From an uncultured delta proteobacterium (GTDB taxonomy: Bacteria > Myxococcota_A > Bradymonadia > REDH01), in the NCBI GenBank assembly GCA_903873545.1, contig CAIQPA010000663.1:1-16096 (forward strand): a stretch of DNA of 16,096 bases, given 5' to 3'. The notes under the pieces were generated by a model that had not been told where the DNA came from, made no database searches, and was given only the letters and a program-made list of their open reading frames with translations. Below are positions 1 through 9,080 of the stretch, in pieces. A program made the translations under genes and the position numbers. The stretch's first letter is position 1. Every line of letters begins with the position of its first letter.

Positions 1-838
1 AGGGGGCCACCTCCTCGAGCGGCCGGTCGAAGCCCACATCGCGGTAGTATTCGCGGTAGCGGAGATCGCCGGGGTAGCCCTCGTGCGACGACCAGACCTG
101 GCTCGACGACTCGGGGTCGCGCCCGAAGAAGGCGACGCCGCCTGGCGAGAGCAGCGGTGCAACGAGCCCGCTCAGCGGCCGGTCGGAGGCACACTCGATG
201 GCGTGGCTATCGACAAAAGAGAAGCGCACGCCGGCCTCTGCGAGGAGACTGTCGACGCCAGCAGTGTAGGCGCATTCGCCCATCCACATGCCGGCGGAGG
301 CGAAGCCGCAGCGCGCCTCGAAGGAGCGTGCGGCGGTGCGAATCTGGCCACGCCGGCTGCCCTCGAGGAGCATGAGCGGCAAGAAGCCGTGCGTGCCCAC
401 GCAGGTGATGAGCTCGATGCGCCGGCTCTGGTGCAGCCGGATGAAACAGCCGACGAGGTCGCGCTGCAGGCCGTTCAGGTACAGGTCGCGGAGCCGGATG
501 AGGCGGGTGAGGTAGAAGCGGGCCACGGGGCCGAAGTCTGCATCGGCCTCGGTGCGGGTGACCTCCTGCGTCGCCAGCCGGATGAGGCGGGCGAGGTGCG
601 CTTCGAAGCGGTCGCGGAGGAGCCCGTCGTCGAGCATGCCGATGAGCGGCTGCGAGAGCGAGAGGGTGATGCGGCCGGGGATGCCATCGCTGTCGAGCCC
701 CTGCAGCACTTCGACGAGCGGCAGGTAGGTCTCGAGGATGGCCTCGAAGAGCCAGTTCTCCTCGAGGTGGTAGGGGTTCTCGGGGTGCCGAACGAAGGGG
801 AGGTGGGCGTGGAGGACGATCTGGAGTGAGCCGTTCAT
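1..838 (-). CDS. GH57 / DUF1957 alpha-glucan branching-type enzyme, N-terminal part
   Basis: Partial gene; the C-terminus lies beyond the left edge, with 279 codons visible. GH57 enzymes of the DUF1957 group are 1,4-alpha-glucan branching enzymes (glycogen-type polymers) with a retaining mechanism. The N-terminus has the family opening HAHLPFVRHPE (residues 10-20), whose His residues line the active site. The segment GMWMGECAY (183-191) corresponds to the WLPEC-type motif holding the catalytic nucleophile, making E188 the likely nucleophile. YREYYRDVGFD (261-271) is also typical of the family. The catalytic acid Asp lies outside the window. The ATG at 838 overlaps the TGA of the DUF4912 gene (ATGA) and has a good GGAGG at 844-848, five bases upstream, so the two genes are probably translationally coupled. 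Family assignment is firm; the exact activity (branching versus amylase or transferase) is inferred. Confidence 0.9.
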   Translation of the reverse strand, partial: MNGSLQIVLHAHLPFVRHPENPYHLEENWLFEAILETYLPLVEVLQGLDSDGIPGRITLSLSQPLIGMLDDGLLRDRFEAHLARLIRLATQEVTRTEADADFGPVARFYLTRLIRLRDLYLNGLQRDLVGCFIRLHQSRRIELITCVGTHGFLPLMLLEGSRRGQIRTAARSFEARCGFASAGMWMGECAYTAGVDSLLAEAGVRFSFVDSHAIECASDRPLSGLVAPLLSPGGVAFFGRDPESSSQVWSSHEGYPGDLRYREYYRDVGFDRPLEEVAP

Positions 839-1290
839 GAACGCCTCCAGCTGTTTCCGGGACTGGTTGTGTCTGAGGTGGTTCGGGCCGATCGCGATGC
901 TGCGTGCAGGTGCGAGCCCGCGCTGCTGCGCGGCGGCAGGTAGGGCAGGCCGCCACCGGCGCGGGCGGGGAGCGCGGGCAGGGCGCTGCCGTCTGCGCGG
1001 CCCCAGACCACCAGGCTCCGCTGCGGACGATCGGCGGGGAGATGGAGTGGCGCGGAGTGCAGCGGCGCCTCGCCGTCCACAGACAGCATCGCGACGACCG
1101 CGTGGACAGACTCAGGAAGGTCGAAGAAGGCCCCCTTCTCCTCCGGGCCAACAGTCACTTCGAGCAGCGTGTCGCCCCCGGCGGTGGCGAGGCGAAGCTG
1201 TCCTACGACAGCCACCGTCCAGTAGGCGTAGAGCCGGTGTGGGTCGACGGGGAGGAGCCGAAGCGCGGGCATGGGTGCTGAGGGCTGCAT
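835..1290 (-). CDS. DUF4912 domain protein next to GH57 enzyme
   Basis: A 151-aa protein. The stretch LLPVDPHRLYAYWTV (residues 12-26) matches the opening of DUF4912, in which a 'DPxxLYAYW' signature is followed by a small beta-rich domain. The central part (residues 40-100) alternates hydrophobic and charged residues as expected for beta strands and includes SLVVWGRADG. The C-terminal 40 residues are Ser/Arg/Thr-rich and probably disordered. There is no signal peptide or membrane segment. DUF4912 genes commonly sit beside GH57/DUF1957 branching enzymes, and a role in alpha-glucan metabolism or binding is inferred from that association only. The stop overlaps the GH57 start by four bases. The start is 25 bases after the radical SAM stop; an AAGG lies 10 bases before the ATG at 1290. 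A second ATG at 1272 is possible but lacks a ribosome site. Confidence 0.75.
   Translation of the reverse strand: MQPSAPMPALRLLPVDPHRLYAYWTVAVVGQLRLATAGGDTLLEVTVGPEEKGAFFDLPESVHAVVAMLSVDGEAPLHSAPLHLPADRPQRSLVVWGRADGSALPALPARAGGGLPYLPPRSSAGSHLHAASRSARTTSDTTSPGNSWRRS
844..848 (-). promoter_or_regulatory. Ribosome binding site of the GH57 gene
   Basis: GGAGG on the minus strand, five bases before the ATG at 838, inside the end of the DUF4912 reading frame. It fixes the GH57 start and supports independent or coupled initiation at the ATGA overlap. Confidence 0.7.
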
Positions 1291-1314
1291 GAACCGACTG
1301 CCTTGCTGAATGGA

Positions 1315-4287
<2,973 letters not shown>

Positions 4288-4321
4288 GGGTCGGACCTGT
4301 CCGGGGAGGGCAGCGAGGCTG

Positions 4322-4813
4322 CTAGTGAAGGTCGCCTGAGCCGTTCGCCTGGGGGCCGACAAGCTTGAAGGAGGTCTCGTCGAGCAGGGTCATCTGGAGG
4401 TCGGAGATGAGCAGGCCGCGGTCGGGGAACTGGATGCGGTTGCCGGGCTCGTAGGTGCCCGGGAAGAGGATGGCGGCACCGGCGTTGTTGTAGCCGAGCT
4501 GCACCAGCATGCCGGCGCCCATGCGGCCACCCGATGCGGTCGTGATCTCCTCGCGGACCACATAAAAGCCCTGCTTGGGGAGCAGGACGAGGGTGCTGGG
4601 CCAGCTCTTGGACTCGACGAGGTAGCCGCGGTCCTGGAAACTCCAGGTATTGTCCTTCACCTCCTTGGGGAGGAGGACCATGGACTTGTTCTCCTGATCG
4701 GAGTGGTTGTGAAAGTAGACCATGCGGCCGGCCGGCACGGCCTCTTCTTTGCCCTCGAGCGGGAGGGTTGTGCGATAGATGCCGCAGGGGGGAAGGTTGG
4801 TAGCGTTCGCCAT
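4322..4813 (-). CDS. Protein of unknown function, 163 aa
   Basis: Not recognised. It begins MANATNLPPCGIYRTTLPL and has no signal peptide or membrane segment. It is rich in beta-strand-like segments (MVYFHNHSDQ, TLVLLPKQGFYVVREEI, AAILFPGTYEPGNRIQFPDRG), suggesting a compact beta-sandwich or barrel with conserved-looking Gly/Pro turns. There is one Cys (C10). It is followed after 34 bases by the radical SAM gene on the same strand and is probably the first gene of that transcript. The ATG at 4813 is preferred over an in-frame TTG at 4864, because the extra 17 residues look like translated leader; neither has a strong ribosome site. The codon pattern fits its neighbours, and the well-structured sequence makes this a real gene. 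Confidence 0.75.
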   Translation of the reverse strand: MANATNLPPCGIYRTTLPLEGKEEAVPAGRMVYFHNHSDQENKSMVLLPKEVKDNTWSFQDRGYLVESKSWPSTLVLLPKQGFYVVREEITTASGGRMGAGMLVQLGYNNAGAAILFPGTYEPGNRIQFPDRGLLISDLQMTLLDETSFKLVGPQANGSGDLH

Positions 4814-5046
4814 GATGGACCGTGACGGTTGGAGCGTTGAGTGCGCAGTCGCGCGCTCGGGCAACTAGTAGGGGCGCGGCGAGGCCGCAAGCCGCGGCGA
4901 TGCGGGGCTGCGCGGGTTGACAGTGGCGGTGCGGAAGGCGAAGAGCCGAGCATTCCGCGCGGGTGCGTTGGCTGGAGGCGAAGAACGATGAACGGTGTTG
5001 AAGGCGGTACATTCGGCATGGCGCCCGCAGCGCTGCAGGTGGCGCT
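4814..5046. other. Divergent intergenic region (about 230 bp)
   Basis: This region lies between the leftward 163-aa gene and the rightward CxxC-protein/pab operon and must hold promoters for both. A perfect TTGACA occurs at 4917-4922 on the plus strand, but the hexamer 17 bases further (GAAGAG) is a poor -10. On the minus strand a TACTAG (4869-4864) is the best -10-like hexamer, without a correctly spaced -35. No clear operator, hairpin or RNA gene is visible, and I see no convincing small gene. Confidence 0.4.
5037..5042 (+). promoter_or_regulatory. Ribosome binding site for the CxxC protein
   Basis: AGGTGG lies four bases before the GTG at 5047 and 19 bases before the next in-frame ATG at 5062. 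The spacing is short but favours GTG as the start. Confidence 0.45.
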
Positions 5047-5982
5047 GTGAGCAGCCGTGGCATGTGGCTTCGCATCCTTGTCGCGGAAGATGGCTCACCG
5101 CTGCTTGGGTACCGTCAGGACCTGCATGAGGCCTGTGCCATCTGCGGAAAGGAGCACATCCATCGCCACTACCGTGAGTACGACCTTCACCGTTTCACGA
5201 CGGGGCGGCTGCGCCAGCTGTCGCAGCGGCCTGCTGACGCGGCGCCCTTCGCATGCGAGCAGTGCGGCCACGAGGAGGCGCTGTCGGCGGCGGTGCACAC
5301 GGTCTTCGGGCCGGCATCGGTGGGCCGTGTGGAGTGCTGGCGGAGCGGCGAGCAGGAGATGTGGAAGGTGGAGCCGCGTGCGGTGCTCGATGCGCAGGAG
5401 CTGGCCCGTCCGCTCGCAGCGCTGCCGCCCCACGAGGGCTGGCAGGTGTGGCCGGGCGCGCGCGGCCTAGCGGCGCTGCTGGGTCGGTGGTGGTCGCCGA
5501 AGGAGCGCATCCGTGCCGCGCTCATCGCGGGTGCACCGCCGGAGCGGCCGGAGTTCCTCGCGGAGGGGTTGGCCTGGTGCCGGAGCAACACCGCTGCCGG
5601 CTTTGTCTGGCTGCCGATTGTGGAAGCGGGCGCTGCTGCGGAGGGTGGCGCAGGCTGCGCCGCAGAGTGGCTCGAAGGGGTTGCCGCCGCTGATGTCTGG
5701 GTGGGCGTGGAGGCGTCGCGTTGGCTGGAGTGGCTGAGCGCTGCGACGGTCGACTGGCCGGTCGAGGTCGAGGTCATAGAGGCCAACGGTGCGGTGTCTG
5801 TGGCGCGCAAGGATGATGGCGACGACATCCTCGCCTGCTGGGCCGTTGTCGACCTGACGCGCGAGGCTGCGCTCACAGCGACGGCGCCTGCCGACGTTGC
5901 GACCATCGCGGTGCAGCGGGCGCTCGCGCTCCGCCTGACCGCAGGAACGGTGAGGTCGGTGGTGGAGTTCGGCGACGCATGA
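5047..5982 (+). CDS. Unknown protein with two CxxC pairs, first gene of the pab operon
   Basis: Not recognised as a named family. 311 aa from the GTG at 5047 (ATG at 5062 is the alternative). The N-terminal 80 residues contain CAIC (C30, C33) and CEQC (C70, C73), spaced like a zinc-ribbon, with the His-rich stretch KEHIHRHYREYDLHRF between them. The rest is Ala/Trp-rich without signal peptide or membrane segment; residues 150-310 look mixed alpha/beta (AAADVWVGVEASRWLEWL, DILACWAVVDL). Its TGA overlaps the pabC ATG (ATGA), so it is co-transcribed and probably translationally coupled with pabC and pabB. A link to p-aminobenzoate synthesis is suggested by position only. It does not resemble a PabA-type glutamine amidotransferase: I see no catalytic Cys nucleophile motif of the GxCxGxQ type. 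Confidence 0.78.
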   Translation: MSSRGMWLRILVAEDGSPLLGYRQDLHEACAICGKEHIHRHYREYDLHRFTTGRLRQLSQRPADAAPFACEQCGHEEALSAAVHTVFGPASVGRVECWRSGEQEMWKVEPRAVLDAQELARPLAALPPHEGWQVWPGARGLAALLGRWWSPKERIRAALIAGAPPERPEFLAEGLAWCRSNTAAGFVWLPIVEAGAAAEGGAGCAAEWLEGVAAADVWVGVEASRWLEWLSAATVDWPVEVEVIEANGAVSVARKDDGDDILACWAVVDLTREAALTATAPADVATIAVQRALALRLTAGTVRSVVEFGDA

Positions 5983-6785
5983 GCGGTACCCGTTTCCTGC
6001 TCGATGGTCGCGCTGTCGCAGCGGCCGATGCGGTGCTCGGCGCAGAGACGGGGCTGGTGCGGAGCGGAGAGGGCTGGTTCGAGACGCTGCGCGGAGAGCA
6101 GGGCCGCTGGATGTTCGAGGGCGAGCACCTGGCGCGGATGTCGGCATCGGTTGCCGCCGCCGGGCTCGATGCTGGAGCCGCGCTGCAGGCGGCCCGCGCG
6201 ACGCTCCTGGCTGCCTCCATCGATGCGGCGCGACCGGCCCGTCTGCGGCTTCTTGTGACGCCGTCGCCCGGCGCTGAGGAAGGCTGGCAGGCGCTCGGTG
6301 AGCTTGCCGACTACGCGCCGCCGGCGTCTCACTACCGCTCGGGCCTCGCGCTGCGCTCGGCGGCCTCGGAGCACCCTGGCATGGGGCTGCTTGGCAAGTC
6401 TGCGAGCTATCACTGGTCGCAGTTCGCGCAGCGCGAAGCGGAGCGCGCTGGTGCAGACGAAGCGCTCTTCTGGCGGCAGGGCGCCGTCGTCGAGGGTGCG
6501 CGTTCGACGCTGCTCTGGCGGGAGGGCAGCCGCTGGTGGACGCCAGATGCAGTTGGGCTCCTCGCGAGCGTGACGCTGGCGGCGCTGGAGGCTGGCGGTC
6601 TAGAGGTGGCGCGCGGCTCGCTCGATGGGTCGCGGCTCGCCGCCTGCGAGGGGCTTGTGCTGGTGAGCGCGCTGCGACTGGCGGCGCCGGTGCGGTCTCT
6701 CGATGGCGCGGCGCTGCCGCTGCTTGCAGACGAGGCGGCCGCGCTGCGGGCGCTGCTGTTGGCGCAGCATGAGCGGTCGCGATGA
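5979..6785 (+). CDS. pabC: Aminotransferase class IV, probable 4-amino-4-deoxychorismate lyase (PabC)
   Basis: 268 aa. PLP-dependent fold-type IV enzyme; in this context it would cleave 4-amino-4-deoxychorismate to p-aminobenzoate and pyruvate in folate synthesis, in the cytosol. The motif LLGKSASYHWSQFAQREA gives the expected Schiff-base lysine (K140), and GAVVEGARSTLLW gives the glutamate (E172) that contacts the pyridine nitrogen. GEGWFETLR (residues 30-38) and the RLRLLVT strand (88-94) also fit the family. Class IV also includes branched-chain and D-amino acid transaminases, which share these motifs; the assignment to PabC rests on coupling to pabB. The start overlaps the upstream TGA by four bases (ATGA), and its own stop overlaps the pabB start the same way. 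Confidence 0.82.
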   Translation: MSGTRFLLDGRAVAAADAVLGAETGLVRSGEGWFETLRGEQGRWMFEGEHLARMSASVAAAGLDAGAALQAARATLLAASIDAARPARLRLLVTPSPGAEEGWQALGELADYAPPASHYRSGLALRSAASEHPGMGLLGKSASYHWSQFAQREAERAGADEALFWRQGAVVEGARSTLLWREGSRWWTPDAVGLLASVTLAALEAGGLEVARGSLDGSRLAACEGLVLVSALRLAAPVRSLDGAALPLLADEAAALRALLLAQHERSR

Positions 6786-7978
6786 GCGGCTCGCCCTTTC
6801 AGCGTCTGGTCGAGGAGGCGGCCGCCAGCGGCGCTCCTTTTGCCTGCCTCTGCTCAGCGCGGGGCGATAGCGACCGCGGCCGTCGCTCCCTGCTGGCGAC
6901 CGGGCTGCGGCCTGTAACAACGATCACGGCTTCCGATGCGCTCGCGCCAGGCGCTGCGACAGGGCTGCTTCGTGCTGCAGCTGCGCGGGCCTTCCGCGAC
7001 GGCGCCAAAGGCTGCCTTCTGCTCGTTGCCCATGAGGGCGGCAGGCTCTTTGACGAGGCGGCGAGCTTCGAGGCCTGGGAGGAGCTTCCGCTGGCACAGC
7101 TCTGGGCAGCGGATGATGTGGTCACGGCCCCTGCCGGTGAGCCGTGGGCGGGGCCCGCAGAACGGCCGCTCCTGCGCCGGCTCTCAGTCGCCGACGAGGC
7201 CTGGCACAGCGCTGCAGTAGAGGCCATCCTCGAGGCGATCCGCGCAGGCCGTCTCTACCAGCTCTGCCTCACCTTTCCGCTCTGGTTCGAGCCGCCGGCG
7301 TCGATGCAGGAGCTCTTCGCCTGGATGATGGCGAACCATCCTGTGGACTTCGGCGCGCTGGTGCAGCTGCCCGACTTCGCGGTCGCCTCCAGCAGCCCCG
7401 AGCGGTTCCTCTCGCTTCGTGATGGCACCGCGACTGCGCGCCCCATGAAGGGGACGCGGCTGCTCGTTCCGGGAAGCGAACAGGCCATCATGGAGGAGCT
7501 CGCGGCGTCGGAGAAGGACCGCGCCGAGAACACCATGATCGTCGATCTGCTGCGCAACGATCTGAGCCGCGTCTGCCGGCCCGGCAGCGTGCAGGTGCCC
7601 GCGCTCTGCACCGTGGAGCGCTACCGAAGCGTCGCGCAGCTTACCTCGACCATCACGGGCGAGTTGGCGGCCGGTCGCGATATCTGGGACCTGCTCGGAG
7701 CTGCCTTCCCGCCTGGGTCCATGACGGGCGCACCGAAGCTCGAGGCCTGCGCAATGCTGCGGGAGCTCGAACAGGGCCCGCGCGGACTCTACGGTGGCAC
7801 GATCGGCTGGGTCGAGCCGAACGGTGATGCCGAGCTGAGTGTTGTCATCCGGACGATGCAGTCGCGCAACGGCCTGGCCCGCTGGGATGTAGGTGGCGGC
7901 ATCGTCTACGACTCCGAGCCAAGCGCGGAATGGGACGAGGCCTGGGCCAAGGTCGCCCTGCTCGGCCAGCGCCCCTAG
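6782..7978 (+). CDS. pabB: Aminodeoxychorismate synthase component I (PabB), chorismate-binding
   Basis: 398 aa. It would convert chorismate plus ammonia (normally from a PabA glutaminase) to 4-amino-4-deoxychorismate. The C-terminal chorismate-binding domain is complete: PMKGTR (221-226), where a Lys in this position (K223) is characteristic of PabB as opposed to the PIAGT of anthranilate synthase; EKDRAENTMIVDLLRNDL (244-261); PGSMTGAPKLEA (311-322); and the end GGGIVYDSEPSAEWDE (371-386). The N-terminal 130 residues are shorter and more divergent than in E. coli PabB. The ATG overlaps the pabC TGA. The stop (TAG at 7976-7978) interlocks with the stop of the convergent DUF3108 gene. No pabA is visible; it must be elsewhere, or shared with tryptophan synthesis. 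Confidence 0.92.
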   Translation: MSGSPFQRLVEEAAASGAPFACLCSARGDSDRGRRSLLATGLRPVTTITASDALAPGAATGLLRAAAARAFRDGAKGCLLLVAHEGGRLFDEAASFEAWEELPLAQLWAADDVVTAPAGEPWAGPAERPLLRRLSVADEAWHSAAVEAILEAIRAGRLYQLCLTFPLWFEPPASMQELFAWMMANHPVDFGALVQLPDFAVASSSPERFLSLRDGTATARPMKGTRLLVPGSEQAIMEELAASEKDRAENTMIVDLLRNDLSRVCRPGSVQVPALCTVERYRSVAQLTSTITGELAAGRDIWDLLGAAFPPGSMTGAPKLEACAMLRELEQGPRGLYGGTIGWVEPNGDAELSVVIRTMQSRNGLARWDVGGGIVYDSEPSAEWDEAWAKVALLGQRP

Positions 7979-8985
7979 TTGGGTGTCTGGGCCCGCTCGA
8001 TGCGGACGCCGAGCGGTCCGAGGCTTGTGACCACCTCAATCGCGATGGGGATGCGGCGCGCGTCGGTACCGAACCAGGCCCGTCCTACCCGCTTCACCGG
8101 CTCCTCTTCGAGATAGACGGGCGGTAGCTCCGCGCCGCGCACCGCGTAGGGCAGCATGGGCTCCGAGGCGAGGACCTCCCTGCTTAACTCTACCTCTGCC
8201 GAGGGCAGCTCGCCGAGCGCACAGTAGGTGGTGCCGTTGCGGACGACCACGGCGGTGAGACGCGACAGCTTCCAGCCGTCGAAGACGAAGTACTCGTAGC
8301 GCTTGCCGACCGAGAGGTCCTGGCTGCGCAGGTCCATGAACCAGGAGAAGGCGTCGTGGATGTCGGAGGGGACGGCCCGCTTGAACTGGCGCGATTCGCC
8401 GTCCCGATTTCGCAGGACCTGTGCGCGGTGATGGGCGCCATCGTAGTCCACCTTGTAGGAGCGCTCGACGTTGTTTTCGGCCAGCACTTTTTCGGACCAG
8501 ACAGGCAGGCCGGTTGCCGGGTCGAGGTAGGTGAGGGCGCTGTCGCGGATGGGGTAGACGGCACCGAGCAGGCCGACGCTGGCGGCGAGGCCCTGGATGG
8601 GAATGACGGTCCCGAACTTCTCGACCTCCGTCGGCGCGCCGATAGAGAGGCCGGCCTTGATGGCCTTGTTGCCGAGGAATTCGATGGCGTAGAAGAGCTG
8701 CTCGCCGCTCCAGCGGAAGCGTGCTGCAGCGGTCTCTGTGGCGAGCGGCGGGAGCGTCACCTCGGGGAGCGGCGCGGCTGCAGCCTTGGGGCGCGGCGAG
8801 CGGGAGTTTATAGCGCTGCCGAGCCGTTGCACGGGCGGTTTGGCGGCGGGCTGCGCCGTACCGCCGGAGCCATTGGGCGCGGTGTCAGAGCCCTCTGCGG
8901 CGCCTTGAGGCAGTTCGCCCGCCTCAGCCGCTGTGGGGCGCAGAGCGAGTGTGGACAGGAGGGCCATGAGGAGCAGGTAGCGCAT
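7975..8985 (-). CDS. Exported DUF3108 domain protein
   Basis: 336 aa from the ATG at 8985. The N-terminus (RYLLLMALLSTLALRPTAAEA) is a signal peptide with a likely signal peptidase I site after residue 22 (AEA|GEL), so the protein should be periplasmic. A Pro/Ala/Gly-rich, probably disordered linker spans residues 23-80. From about residue 85 the sequence follows the DUF3108 pattern (RFRWSGEQLFYAIEFLGNKAIKAG, then YKVDYDGAHHRAQVLR, DIHDAFSWFMDLR, VGKRYEYFVFDGWKL and a C-terminal GPLGVRIERAQ), a beta-rich periplasmic fold of unknown function. A TTG at 9006 is in frame with an AAGGA only two bases before it; the ATG is preferred because it gives a clean signal peptide, although its own ribosome site is weak. 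It is convergent with pabB, with the stops sharing CTAG. Confidence 0.85.
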   Translation of the reverse strand: MRYLLLMALLSTLALRPTAAEAGELPQGAAEGSDTAPNGSGGTAQPAAKPPVQRLGSAINSRSPRPKAAAAPLPEVTLPPLATETAAARFRWSGEQLFYAIEFLGNKAIKAGLSIGAPTEVEKFGTVIPIQGLAASVGLLGAVYPIRDSALTYLDPATGLPVWSEKVLAENNVERSYKVDYDGAHHRAQVLRNRDGESRQFKRAVPSDIHDAFSWFMDLRSQDLSVGKRYEYFVFDGWKLSRLTAVVVRNGTTYCALGELPSAEVELSREVLASEPMLPYAVRGAELPPVYLEEEPVKRVGRAWFGTDARRIPIAIEVVTSLGPLGVRIERAQTPN

Positions 8986-9080
8986 AGGATTTTGCGCTAG
9001 GCCCAAGATCCTTTTGGCGCAAGCAGAGTTGGGGTAGCCGCAGCGTACCGAGCCAGCCTTGTCCCCTCTGGAGCCCTGCT
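8986..9080. other. Divergent intergenic region before the S8-like gene
   Basis: 95 bases between two divergent exported-protein genes. A ribosome site GGAG at 9070-9073 sits seven bases before the ATG at 9081 and supports that start. No convincing -35/-10 pair was found on either strand. Confidence 0.5.

Noticed and set aside
4917..4945. TTGACA as a sigma-70 promoter
   Set aside because: The hexamer 17 bases downstream (GAAGAG) is not a credible -10, so only the -35-like half is present.
4841..5050. Small plus-strand open frame in the divergent intergenic region
   Set aside because: Arg/Gly-rich, no ribosome site, ends at the true start of the CxxC protein; no evidence of coding.
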